Of a stretch of DNA of 64,000 nucleotides, positions 16,783 through 25,297 are shown one piece after another. Under the pieces are notes generated by a model, which was given only the letters and a program-made list of their open reading frames with translations, made no database searches and had not been told where the DNA came from. The translations under genes were made by a program, and so were the position numbers. Source of the stretch: Shimia_B sp038528385 (GTDB lineage: Bacteria > Pseudomonadota > Alphaproteobacteria > Rhodobacterales > Rhodobacteraceae); assembly GCA_038528385.1 (NCBI GenBank), contig JBCBET010000001.1, positions 62,001 through 126,000 on the forward strand, written 5' to 3'. Each line of letters starts with the position of its first letter. Within the stretch, counting starts at the first letter, position 1.

Positions 16783-17393
16783 AGCGCCGCCTCCAGGTCG
16801 GGCACCAGTGCGCGCGCACGGGCCAGGCCATCGGTTGTGTCGATGTCAAAGCTCAGGCTCGGGAGGCGCAGGACCTCGTGGGAGAGCCCGCGCCGCGCGG
16901 CTTCCGCCGCATGGGCCCGCGCGGAGCCAGGGCCATACCGGAACGCCATGGCGTCCGGCGGTGTCATCGCAAGCGCGTTCGTGCCGCCATCCTCGGAGGG
17001 GCAGATCACGACCTCCGCGCTGGCCTCGAGGATGCGCGCCACGTCGCTCGCCAGGGGTGCGGCGAGGTCCGCAGGGATAAGGCAGAGCCGGGAGAAACCC
17101 TGCCCCGCGGCCCACGCTGCCGCGGTGGCGGCGGCGCCGGAAAGCGTACGCTCCGCACCGTCCGCGATAAGCTCCACACCACGGCCCGTGGCGAGGTCTG
17201 CGATGCGCGCGCTCCCGGTGACGACCATGAGCTCCGCGCCGTGGTCCAATGATAGCGGCCGCAGGAACGCGAGCGTGCGCAGGAAAAGCGCTTCGGCCAG
17301 CCGAGCGCGCTGGGAGGCGTCGAGGCGGCCCGCCAGCCGGGTCTTGGCCGCCGCGGGATCCTTCATGGGTACGCAGAGGAGCGTCCTGGTCAT
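16779..17393 (-). CDS. cofC: phospho-acid guanylyltransferase of F420 synthesis
   Basis: 204 aa nucleotidyltransferase that activates 2-phospholactate (or phosphoenolpyruvate, or 3-phosphoglycerate in some bacteria) with GTP for transfer by CofD. The N terminus MTRTLLCVPMKDPAAAKTRL contains the family GTP-binding loop (PxKxxxxAKTRL). ATG at 17393 overlaps cofD as ATGA. Which phospho-acid is used cannot be told from this read and matters for the chemical form of F420. Confidence 0.88.
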   Translation of the reverse strand: MTRTLLCVPMKDPAAAKTRLAGRLDASQRARLAEALFLRTLAFLRPLSLDHGAELMVVTGSARIADLATGRGVELIADGAERTLSGAAATAAAWAAGQGFSRLCLIPADLAAPLASDVARILEASAEVVICPSEDGGTNALAMTPPDAMAFRYGPGSARAHAAEAARRGLSHEVLRLPSLSFDIDTTDGLARARALVPDLEAAL

Positions 17394-18343
17394 TCCGCGG
17401 CCTCCTGTCCTCGCGTTGCCGCGGCGTGAGAAAGGATTTCGCGCGCCAGGCGGGCCTTCGCGGTCGCGTCGGGCATGAGGATGTCGGTCACGACGGGCTG
17501 CGGTCCGGTGGCGGCGACAGCCTCTCCATGGCGCGCATCGGCGGTGTCGATGAGGAGCGCCTGTGCCAGCTCGGCATAGCATTCGGCCACGCCCACCACG
17601 TCGGCGCGCATTCCCAGCGCCTTCATCATCCTGTCGGCGGGTCCCTTGACCACGCGCCCGTCGATGAGGGGGGAGACCGCGATGACCGGCGCCTGCGCCC
17701 CTTGCACCGCGGCGGCGATGCCGCCGATGCCGAGGATGGGCCTGATGCTCACGAGCGGGTTGGAGGGCGCGATGACGATGAGGTCGGCCTGGGCAATCGC
17801 GTCGAGCGCTTCCTGCGTGGGCCGGGCCTCCGCGAGGCCGTCGATGCGCAGCGCGGTGACCTCCGGCGCGCAGCGCTCGCGCACGAAATACTCCTGGAAA
17901 CTGAGCCAGCCCGCCTCCGTCTCCACCCGCGTCTGCACGCGGTCATCGGTGGGGAGCACGATCCGCGCGCCAATGCCGAAGGCGCGCCCGATATCCCTAG
18001 TGATCTCCGTGGGACGATCCCCGCGCTTCAGCCGCTCCGTCCGGTGGATATGGAGCCCGAAATCCCGGTCCCCGAGGAACATCCACGTGTCCGCGCCGAG
18101 CGCGCCAAGCGTGTCGAGCGCGCGGCGGCCCTCATCGGCTACGCCCCAGCCTTGCGAGCGGTCGATGCGGCCCGAGAGCGTGTAGAGCATCGTGTCGATA
18201 TCGGGAGAGACCCAGAGGCCGTGGAAGTCATCATCGTCGGCCACGTTGCCGATGATGGTGAGATCGACGTCGGGCAGCGCGGCAAAGCCCTCCGCCATCT
18301 TGGCGCCGCCCACACCACCGGCCAGAAGCGTGACCTTCGTCAT
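17390..18343 (-). CDS. cofD: 2-phospho-L-lactate transferase (F420 synthesis)
   Basis: 317 aa. Joins the activated phospho-acid to the deazaflavin Fo to make F420-0. It has the N-terminal LLAGGVGGAKMAEGF nucleotide motif (residues 6-20) and the NVADDDDFHGLWVSPDIDT segment that are hallmarks of CofD/FbiA. It overlaps cofH by ATGA (18340-18343). Confidence 0.94.
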   Translation of the reverse strand: MTKVTLLAGGVGGAKMAEGFAALPDVDLTIIGNVADDDDFHGLWVSPDIDTMLYTLSGRIDRSQGWGVADEGRRALDTLGALGADTWMFLGDRDFGLHIHRTERLKRGDRPTEITRDIGRAFGIGARIVLPTDDRVQTRVETEAGWLSFQEYFVRERCAPEVTALRIDGLAEARPTQEALDAIAQADLIVIAPSNPLVSIRPILGIGGIAAAVQGAQAPVIAVSPLIDGRVVKGPADRMMKALGMRADVVGVAECYAELAQALLIDTADARHGEAVAATGPQPVVTDILMPDATAKARLAREILSHAAATRGQEAAE

Positions 18344-19605
18344 TGCGCCGTCTCGGGGAACAGGGCGAGGAAATCGAGCGGATCGCGCGACCGCGCCACG
18401 AGCGGCGCGAGCTCAGCCGGGTCGTGATCGACGTAGGTGTCGATGATGTCGTAGACCGTGTTGCGCCGCACGGGCACGCGGCGTGCCGCGCGGATCATTT
18501 GGCAAAGCTCGCGGGCCGTGATCTCCTGCCCATGTTCGGCGCCCGCGGCCCGAGAGATACTCTCGTTCATGAGCGTGCCGCCCAGATCGTTCACACCGCG
18601 CGTGAGCATCTCCTGCGCGCGTTCGGGACCGAGCTTGGTCCAGCTCACCTGGATGTTGTCGATGAAACCCGCGAGCATGATGCGGCTCACCGCATGCATG
18701 AGATCGACCTCTTGGTCGGTGGGCCCGGGCCGCACGGTCCCGGGGCTCTCCGTGTAGAGCGGGCTTTCGGTATGCACGAAGCTCAGCGGGACGAGCTCCG
18801 TGAAGCCGCCCGTGTCGCGCTGGATGTCGCGGAGCCGCGCGATATGGGCGGCCCAGTGATGCGGCGCGTCCACGTGGCCGTACATGATCGTGGCCGTCGT
18901 CGGGATGCCCACGCCGTGGGCGGTGCGGATGATCTCCTCCCAGGCATCGGCGCTCAGCTTGTCGCGGGTCAGCACCTGCCGGACCTCGGTGTCGAGGATT
19001 TCGGCCGCCGTGCCCGGCATGGAGCCCAGCCCGCAGGCCTTCAGATCGGTGAGGAAGTCCATATAGGACATCTGCGATTTCCGCGCGCCGTACCAGATCT
19101 CGAAGGGCGAAAAGGCGTGGATATGCATCTCCGGCAGCCGCGCCTTGATCGCCAGGAGGATGTCCCGGTAGGTCGACCCCGGCAGCTTCGGATGCAGCCC
19201 GCCCTGGATGCAGACCTCCGTGGCGCCGCGGTCCCAGGCCTCCTCGGCGCGATGGGCCACCTCCTCGGGGCTCAGCCACTCCGCGCCTGCGTCTTCCTTG
19301 CGTTTGGCAAAGCCGCAAAAGCGGCAGCCCATGTAGCAGACATTGGTGAAGTTGATGTTCCGATTGACGACGAAGCTGACGCGGTCGCCATTCACTTGCT
19401 GGCGCAGCGCGTCGGCGGTGGCGTAGATCGCGCGCCGGTCGGTTTCGCTCTTAACCGAGAAGAGTCGCGTCCCCTCCGCCTCGGTCACCTCGCGGCCCAG
19501 AAGCGCGCGATTGAGTATGCGCCAGACCGGACGGGAGGCGCGCTCCAGAACCGCCTGCAGGTCCGCCGAGCGACGCCGCTCGAAATCGCGCGGGTTTGAT
19601 CTCAT
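18340..19605 (-). CDS. cofH: Fo synthase subunit 2 (tyrosine-ribityluracil ligase)
   Basis: Radical SAM enzyme of 421 aa that couples tyrosine to 5-amino-6-ribitylaminouracil. The cluster-binding cysteines are C90, C94 and C97 (TNVCYMGCRFCGF). The following WLSPEEV and CIQGGLHPKLPG motifs are CofH-specific. The start at 19605 (MRSNPRD) gives the ATGA overlap with cofG; a longer open frame continues upstream but is antisense-like filler. It is separate from cofG, unlike the fused FbiC of actinobacteria. Confidence 0.94.
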   Translation of the reverse strand: MRSNPRDFERRRSADLQAVLERASRPVWRILNRALLGREVTEAEGTRLFSVKSETDRRAIYATADALRQQVNGDRVSFVVNRNINFTNVCYMGCRFCGFAKRKEDAGAEWLSPEEVAHRAEEAWDRGATEVCIQGGLHPKLPGSTYRDILLAIKARLPEMHIHAFSPFEIWYGARKSQMSYMDFLTDLKACGLGSMPGTAAEILDTEVRQVLTRDKLSADAWEEIIRTAHGVGIPTTATIMYGHVDAPHHWAAHIARLRDIQRDTGGFTELVPLSFVHTESPLYTESPGTVRPGPTDQEVDLMHAVSRIMLAGFIDNIQVSWTKLGPERAQEMLTRGVNDLGGTLMNESISRAAGAEHGQEITARELCQMIRAARRVPVRRNTVYDIIDTYVDHDPAELAPLVARSRDPLDFLALFPETAQ

Positions 19606-20732
19606 GCAGCGCCCTCGAGGGCCTGGTGCCGGGCGAGCCCGTCCTGGCGTGCCATCTGCGCGATCCGCCCCCGAAGCGCGGGATCGAGATAGGGCGCGTC
19701 CCCGCCCATGAAGCGCGGATAGACGGTCAAACGCTCCTCCAACGCAAATCCCGCCTCCGCGCAGCTGTCGGCGAGCGCGCGCAGTTCCGGCCATTCGTGC
19801 TGCGGATTGATGAAGTCTATGGTGACGGGGCTGATCCCGCCCCAATCGTTGATCCCCGCATCGAGATAGGCCACGTGCCGCTTCGAGAGGTTCGGCGGGG
19901 CCTGCAGGCTGATCTCCGGGCTCAGGATCAGGCGGGCCGCGGCGATGGTGCGCAGCATATCCTCCAGCGTGGGCTCCGGATGGTGCTCCATGGCGATGCC
20001 GGGCTTGCGTTGGAAATTCTGGATGATGACTTCCTGGATGTGACCGTGGCGGCGATGGGCGGCCTCGATGGCCTCGAGCGCTTCGAGCCGTTCTTCCCAC
20101 GTCTCGCCGATGCCTATGAGGAGCCCGGTCGTGAAGGGCACCTTCCGTTCCCCGGCGCGCTCAAGGGTGCGCAGCCGCTGCAGCGGGAGCTTGTCGGGGC
20201 AGGCATGGTGCGGTCCGCCCTCCCGGGCGAGGCGGCGGCTCACCGTCTCGAGCATCATGCCCATGGAGGCCGACACGGGGCGCAGCTTCTCGAGCTCGGC
20301 ATCAGAGAGCGTCCCGGCATTCACGTGCGGCAGGAGCGAGGTCTCGCGCAGCACGAGCGCGCACATCTCGGCGAGGTAATCCGTGATCGAGCTGTGGCCC
20401 TGCGCCGCGAGCGCCTCTCGCGCCTCCACGTAGCGCTGCTCCGGCTTCTCCCCGAGCGAGAAGAGGAGCTCCTTGCAGCCGCTGCGCTCGCCCTTTCTGG
20501 CCTGATGCAGCACCTGCTCGGGCGTGAGCAGCGCGGCGCGCGGATCCGACGGGTGTTTCACGAACGTGCAGTACCCGCAGGTATCCCGGCACATGTTCGT
20601 CAGCGGCACGAAGACCTTGCGGGAATAGGTCACGCGGCGACCCCAAGTGGCATCGCGCAGCTCCGCGGCGCGGCTCATGAGCGCTTCGGTTGTCAGCGAT
20701 GTCACGTCCTGAGCGGCAGTGCTTGCGGTCAC
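19602..20732 (-). CDS. cofG: Fo synthase subunit 1 (deazariboflavin synthase)
   Basis: Radical SAM enzyme of 376 aa that closes the deazaflavin ring. Cluster cysteines are C48, C52 and C55 (NMCRDTCGYCTF). Further CofG features are LFSLGEKPEQRY and IQEVIIQNFQRKPG. The start is GTG at 20732 behind a GGGAGG ribosome binding site. First gene of the roughly 15.4 kb minus-strand locus; the divergent thioesterase starts 235 bases away. Confidence 0.94.
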   Translation of the reverse strand: MTASTAAQDVTSLTTEALMSRAAELRDATWGRRVTYSRKVFVPLTNMCRDTCGYCTFVKHPSDPRAALLTPEQVLHQARKGERSGCKELLFSLGEKPEQRYVEAREALAAQGHSSITDYLAEMCALVLRETSLLPHVNAGTLSDAELEKLRPVSASMGMMLETVSRRLAREGGPHHACPDKLPLQRLRTLERAGERKVPFTTGLLIGIGETWEERLEALEAIEAAHRRHGHIQEVIIQNFQRKPGIAMEHHPEPTLEDMLRTIAAARLILSPEISLQAPPNLSKRHVAYLDAGINDWGGISPVTIDFINPQHEWPELRALADSCAEAGFALEERLTVYPRFMGGDAPYLDPALRGRIAQMARQDGLARHQALEGAA

Positions 20733-20776
20733 GGGCCACCTCCCTCAGCCGAGCGTGGTCGGCGAGCCGCCGCGCG

Positions 20777-20797
20777 GTCAAGGAAAATTTTACTAAC
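20777..20797. promoter_or_regulatory. AT-rich imperfect dyad upstream of cofG
   Basis: In a GC-rich intergenic region there is one AT-rich island with partial two-fold symmetry (GTCA, AAAATTTT centre, TAAC). It lies 45-65 bases upstream of the cofG GTG. The size fits a TetR-type operator, but only about 12 of 21 positions are symmetric and no convincing sigma-70 promoter is visible next to it. Confidence 0.25.
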
Positions 20798-20920
20798 TGC
20801 TCGAAAATGCGTGGGTGGCCGCGGCTGATGTTTCTGGCGCGCGCAGTCGCGCGTCATTGTGCGGGTATTCCTGCTGCGCTCTTGGGCATTTGGAGAACCG
20901 CCCCCGCGCACGCCCTGCGT

Positions 20921-20949
20921 TTGACACCGCCCGCCCGAGACCCTAGCCC
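20921..20949 (+). promoter_or_regulatory. candidate promoter of the thioesterase gene
   Basis: Consensus TTGACA (20921-20926), 17-base spacer, then a weak TAGCCC (20944-20949). This predicts a short leader of about 12 bases before the ATG at 20968. Confidence 0.45.
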
Positions 20950-20967
20950 GCTCTCCGGAGACCAAGC

Positions 20968-21441
20968 ATGACCGACCTGCCCTTCCAGACACCGCTCGAC
21001 GAAGACGCGCTCCGCGCGCTTTCCATCCCCGCGCCCTGGGGCTTCGGCATCGCCGACCGTGTCCGCTTCGGGGAGCTCGACGTGCTCGCCCATGTCAACA
21101 ACACCGCCTACCTGCGGTGGCTCGAGAATTTCCGCATCAGTTACTTCCGCGAATACGGCGTGGCCGATTACCGGGGGCAGTTCCCGCGCATCGTACTGCG
21201 GCAGATCGGGATGGACTTCCTCGCCGAGATGACGCTGGGCCAGGAATACGTCATCACCGGGCGCTCGGCCGCGCTGCGTCGCACGTCGTTCCGGATGGAG
21301 TATGCCGTCTGGTCCGGTGGGACATGTTGCGCCACGGGATGGGCGGTGCTCGTCTGGCTGAGCGACGCGGGCGAGAAGACACCCATCCCTGAGGCTGTCC
21401 GCGAGACCTTCGTCACGCGAGACGGGGCCGAGGCCACCTAG
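20968..21441 (+). CDS. 4-hydroxybenzoyl-CoA-type (hotdog) thioesterase
   Basis: 157 aa hotdog-fold acyl-CoA thioesterase. The active-site region reads FGELDVLAHVNNTAYLRWLE, with the aspartate and HVNN of the 4HBT family (residues about 37-45). Start at 20968 behind CGGAGA. Divergent from the F420 operon and convergent with pgi: the stop TAG and the pgi stop share four bases (CTAG, 21438-21441). Substrate unknown. Confidence 0.88.
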   Translation: MTDLPFQTPLDEDALRALSIPAPWGFGIADRVRFGELDVLAHVNNTAYLRWLENFRISYFREYGVADYRGQFPRIVLRQIGMDFLAEMTLGQEYVITGRSAALRRTSFRMEYAVWSGGTCCATGWAVLVWLSDAGEKTPIPEAVRETFVTRDGAEAT

Positions 21442-23024
21442 CCGCGCAGGTAGAGGACGAGCGCCTGCGTCGAGGGGTCCTTGCTGTCGGCGGTCTCCTC
21501 GCCGTCCATGATCGGGCCGAGAGCGGTGGCGAGCTCCTTGCCCAGCTCCACACCCCACTGGTCGAAGCTGTTGATGCCGAGGACCACCCCCTCCACGAAG
21601 ACGCGATGCTCGTAGAGCGCGATGATCTGGCCCAGCGTGAATGGCGTGAGCTTCGGAATGCAGAGCGTCGTGGAGGGGCGGTTGCCCGGGAAGACGCGAT
21701 GCCGGGCCTGGCGCTCGAGCTCGTCGCCCTCAAACTTCCCCGCCACCTTCTCGCGTGCCTCCGGTAGGCTCCGGCCGCGCATGAGCGCCTCGGATTGCGC
21801 GAGACAGTTGGCCTGAAGCAGACGGTGCTGGTGCGCGAGGTCCGGCTCGTGGCCCTCGCGGGCGACGATGAATTCGCACGGGATCACGCGCGTGCCCTGG
21901 TGGATGAGCTGGTAGAAGGCGTGCTGCCCGTTGGTGCCGGGCTCGCCCCAGACCACGGGCCCGGAATTGTAGGGAAGCGACGTGCCGTCCATGGCCACGC
22001 CCTTCCCGTTCGATTCCATCTCGAGCTGCTGCAGATAGGCCGGCAGCCGGAGCAGCCGCTGGTCATAGGGCAGCACGGCGCGGGTGGCATGTCCGCAGCC
22101 CTGATTGTGCCAAAGGCCCACGAGCGCGAGCATGAGGGGCAGGTTCGCCGCGCCCTCGGCCTCCCTGAAATGCGTGTCCATGGCCGCGCCGCCCGCGAGC
22201 AGGTCGGCGAAATCCTCCGGCCCCACGGCCAGCATGATCGAAAGCCCGATGGGGCCCCAGAGCGAGTAGCGGCCGCCCACCCAATCCTCGAAGCCGAAGA
22301 CGCGCTCGGGCGCGATCCCCCATTCCGCTGTCTTCTCCGCGTTGGAGGAGAGGGCCGCGAATTGCGCGCCGGGATCGGAGACGGATGTCGACATCCAGTC
22401 CCGCGCCGTGGCGGCGTTGGTCATGGTCTCGATGGTGGTGAACGTCTTCGATGCCACGATCACGAGCGTCGTCGCCGGATCGAGCGGCGCGAGGATGTCG
22501 GAGATATGGGCCCCGTCCACGTTGCTCACGAAATGCGTTCGTGGGCCGTCATGGAAGGGCGCGAGCGCCGCCACGGCCATGACCGGGCCTAGATCGGAGC
22601 CGCCGATGCCAATGTTGACCACGTCGGTGATCGCCCCGCCCTGCCCAGTAAAAGCGCCGGAGCGCACCTCGCCCGCGAAGCGCGCCATGGCGTTGAGCGT
22701 CTCCTTCACGCGCGGGATCACATCCTGCCCGTCCACCATCACCGGACGGTCGTGGCTGCGGAGCGCGGTATGGAGCACCGCGCGGCCTTCCATTTCGTTG
22801 ATCTTGGCGCCAGTGAACATCGCCTCCCGCGCCTGCGCCACGGGCCCCGCCAGCGCCAGGAGCATGTCCCGCGTCTCGGCGTCGATGTTCGTCTTGCTGT
22901 AGTCGAACAAGAGCCCGTCGGCCTCCACCGAGAAGTCCGCGGCGCGCCCCGCGTCGAAGAGATCGAGGATCGCGCGGTCTTCGACGGCGCGGGCTTTGGT
23001 CTGGAGAGCGTCAAATTTCATCAT
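21438..23024 (-). CDS. pgi: glucose-6-phosphate isomerase
   Basis: 528 aa, full length for the proteobacterial enzyme. Interconverts glucose-6-P and fructose-6-P. Signature segments include GIGGSDLGP (about 135-145), VGGRYSLWGPIGL (catalytic region) and GEPGTNGQHAFYQLIHQGT. The start at 23024 gives an ATGA overlap with pgl; a second in-frame ATG follows at once. Last gene of the zwf-pgl-pgi operon. Confidence 0.96.
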   Translation of the reverse strand: MMKFDALQTKARAVEDRAILDLFDAGRAADFSVEADGLLFDYSKTNIDAETRDMLLALAGPVAQAREAMFTGAKINEMEGRAVLHTALRSHDRPVMVDGQDVIPRVKETLNAMARFAGEVRSGAFTGQGGAITDVVNIGIGGSDLGPVMAVAALAPFHDGPRTHFVSNVDGAHISDILAPLDPATTLVIVASKTFTTIETMTNAATARDWMSTSVSDPGAQFAALSSNAEKTAEWGIAPERVFGFEDWVGGRYSLWGPIGLSIMLAVGPEDFADLLAGGAAMDTHFREAEGAANLPLMLALVGLWHNQGCGHATRAVLPYDQRLLRLPAYLQQLEMESNGKGVAMDGTSLPYNSGPVVWGEPGTNGQHAFYQLIHQGTRVIPCEFIVAREGHEPDLAHQHRLLQANCLAQSEALMRGRSLPEAREKVAGKFEGDELERQARHRVFPGNRPSTTLCIPKLTPFTLGQIIALYEHRVFVEGVVLGINSFDQWGVELGKELATALGPIMDGEETADSKDPSTQALVLYLRG

Positions 23025-23692
23025 GGAGCCCAGTGAACGGTGGCGGATTTCAGGACGGCGGCGATGGGGGCCTCGGCGGGCGGCAGCTTCTGCGCGCGCT
23101 CGAGGGCCTCGCGTTTCTCTGCACCCGTGATGACGACATGGGTCGTCATGGCCCCGGAGAGGACATGGGCCGGCAGCGTCACACGCGGCTCCGCGGCCCC
23201 GGGAGCACGCATGGGAACGAGGAGCGGCGCGTCGGGCGCCAGGGCCTTCTCGAGACTGTCGGCCCCAGGAAAGATGGATGCGGTGTGCATGTCCGAGCCC
23301 ATGCCGAGGAGCAGCACCGAAATGGGCAGCTCCCCGGCGATGGCCGGCAGCACCTGGGGCAGGCCGTCCTCGGGCGTGTCGGCCTCCACGTAGAACGGGA
23401 TGAACCGCGCCGCCGCGGCGCGGTCCTGCAACAGGCGCTCGCGGACGAGCCGCGTGTTGGAGCGCTCGGAGCTTTCGGGCACCCAGCGCTCGTCGCTCAG
23501 CATGATGTGGATGCGGTTCCATTCGAGCGACGCGGCACAGAGCGCGTCGAAGATCGGCCCGGGCGTCGTTCCCCCCGGCACCACGAACGAGGCCCAGGGA
23601 TGCTGCAGGAGGCAATTCTTAAGATCTCCCGCCAGGGTATTGGCGAGATCCATCATCATCAGCTCGCGGTCGGCGTAGTCCAGAAGCCTCAT
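23021..23692 (-). CDS. pgl: 6-phosphogluconolactonase
   Basis: 223 aa DevB-type lactonase, hydrolysing 6-phosphogluconolactone. Characteristic segments are VVPGGTTPGPIFDAL, IMLSDERWVPESSERSN and VLLLGMGSDMHTASIFPGA (GxGxDGHTASLFPG in the family, with M in place of G). Coupled by ATGA to zwf (23689-23692) and pgi (23021-23024). Confidence 0.94.
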   Translation of the reverse strand: MRLLDYADRELMMMDLANTLAGDLKNCLLQHPWASFVVPGGTTPGPIFDALCAASLEWNRIHIMLSDERWVPESSERSNTRLVRERLLQDRAAAARFIPFYVEADTPEDGLPQVLPAIAGELPISVLLLGMGSDMHTASIFPGADSLEKALAPDAPLLVPMRAPGAAEPRVTLPAHVLSGAMTTHVVITGAEKREALERAQKLPPAEAPIAAVLKSATVHWAP

Positions 23693-25140
23693 GGTTTGAG
23701 CTCCCGCCAGGAGCGTCCGTCGCGGTGCACCAGCGCGTGCGCGTCGAGCGGACCCATGGAGCCCACCTCGTAGGGCTTCGGCACATCGCCGCGCGACTGC
23801 CAGCCCTCGATAATCGGGTCGGTCCAGGCCCAGGCCGCCTCCACCTCGTCCCCGCGCATGAAGAGGGTCTGATTGCCGCGGATGACGTCCATAACGAGGC
23901 GCTCATAGGCTTCGGTGGTCACCCCGGCATCGGGGCCGAGCGCGTCCGCGAAAGTCATGTCGAGCGGCACGTTAATGAGACGCATTCCGCCGGGTCCCGG
24001 CTCCTTGATGGTCATGTCCATGGTGATGCCCTCGTCGGGCTGGAGCCGGATCGAAAGCACGTTGCGGCCCGGGTCGTCACCGCCGAAGATCGAATGCGGC
24101 AGCGCCTTGAAGACCACCGCGATCTCCGAGGCACGGGTCGCCAGTTTCTTGCCCGTGCGCAGGTAGAACGGCACCCCGGACCAGCGAAAATTGGCGATGT
24201 GGGCCTTCATGGCGATGAAGCTTTCGGTGAAGCTGCGCTCGTTTTCCGCGTCCTCGCGGTAGCTCGGCTCATCGGCGGTGGCCTCGTATTGCCCGCGCAC
24301 GATCTCGTGCGGGGCCACGGGCTGCAGCGCGCGAATGACCTTGAGTTTCTCGTCGCGCACCGCGTCGGGCGAAAACTGCGCAGGCGGCTCCATGGCGATG
24401 AGGCAAAGGAGCTGCATCAGGTGATTCTGCACCATGTCCCGCATGGCGCCGGATTTGTCGTAGTAGGCTCCGCGCCCGCCCACGCCCACGGTTTCGGCCA
24501 CGGTTATCTGGATATGGTCGATGTAGTTGGCGTTCCAGAGCGGCTCGAACATCACGTTGCCGAAGCGGACGGCCATGAGGTTCTGCACCGTTTCCTTGCC
24601 GAGGTAGTGATCGATCCGGTAGATCTGCTCCTCCCGGAAGAAGTCCGCCAGCGTCCGGTTCAGCTCCCGCGCCGAGGCCAGATCGCGACCGAAGGGCTTT
24701 TCCACCACGATGCGGCTCGTGTCGTTGGCCAGGTCGTGCTTCTGCAGCCGCTCCGCGATGGCCCCGAAGAGACTTGGCGCAACCGAGAAATAGAACGCGT
24801 TCACGTCATCCTTGTCGATCTTGGACGCGAGATCCTTCCACCCCTTGTCTCCGGTGGCGTCGACGGCGACGTAATCGAGGCGTTCGAGGAACGCATCGAG
24901 GTCCTTGTGCTCGGCGCAGGCCTTTTCAGCGAATTCCTTGATGCCGTCATGGATCAGCTCGCGATATTCGTCGGCGCTCATATCGCTGCGGGCTGCGCCG
25001 ATGATGCGCGCCTCGTTGGGCATCTGACCCGCGATGAAGCGGCGGAAAAGCCCCGGGAGGATCTTGCGCCGCGCGAGGTCTCCGGTCCCGCCGAAGATCA
25101 CGAGTTCGAATGTGTCGACGGGAATGACACGCGATACCAT
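23689..25140 (-). CDS. zwf: glucose-6-phosphate 1-dehydrogenase
   Basis: 483 aa. Oxidises glucose-6-P with NAD(P). GGTGDLARRK (residues 17-26) is the dinucleotide loop; RIDHYLGKE (175-183) carries the catalytic histidine and substrate lysine. The ATG at 25140 follows GAGG; a TTG at 25146 would add two residues. First gene of the ED/pentose-phosphate operon; the probable edd gene at 63953 supplies the next ED step. Confidence 0.96.
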   Translation of the reverse strand: MVSRVIPVDTFELVIFGGTGDLARRKILPGLFRRFIAGQMPNEARIIGAARSDMSADEYRELIHDGIKEFAEKACAEHKDLDAFLERLDYVAVDATGDKGWKDLASKIDKDDVNAFYFSVAPSLFGAIAERLQKHDLANDTSRIVVEKPFGRDLASARELNRTLADFFREEQIYRIDHYLGKETVQNLMAVRFGNVMFEPLWNANYIDHIQITVAETVGVGGRGAYYDKSGAMRDMVQNHLMQLLCLIAMEPPAQFSPDAVRDEKLKVIRALQPVAPHEIVRGQYEATADEPSYREDAENERSFTESFIAMKAHIANFRWSGVPFYLRTGKKLATRASEIAVVFKALPHSIFGGDDPGRNVLSIRLQPDEGITMDMTIKEPGPGGMRLINVPLDMTFADALGPDAGVTTEAYERLVMDVIRGNQTLFMRGDEVEAAWAWTDPIIEGWQSRGDVPKPYEVGSMGPLDAHALVHRDGRSWRELKP

Positions 25141-25297
25141 GGGCAACCTCGCAGAACGTCTTGCGCTTGTGGGCGACTACGGCACTGCGCCTGATTTCGC
25201 GCCCCGCCCGTCTTTGGTCCTGTCTAGCAGTGCCGCGCGGATGCTCAAGGCCGGAGCGACGGGTCCCCGTCACGTCCGTCTGACGGGGCTCCCGCGA

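Noticed and set aside
18340..20100. Long N-terminal extension of cofH
   Set aside because: The extension reads through cofG in another frame and has no family similarity; ATG 19605 fits both the family length and the ATGA overlap.
21438..23615. Long N-terminal extension of pgi
   Set aside because: It overlaps pgl in another frame; ATG 23024 gives a normal-length Pgi and an ATGA overlap.
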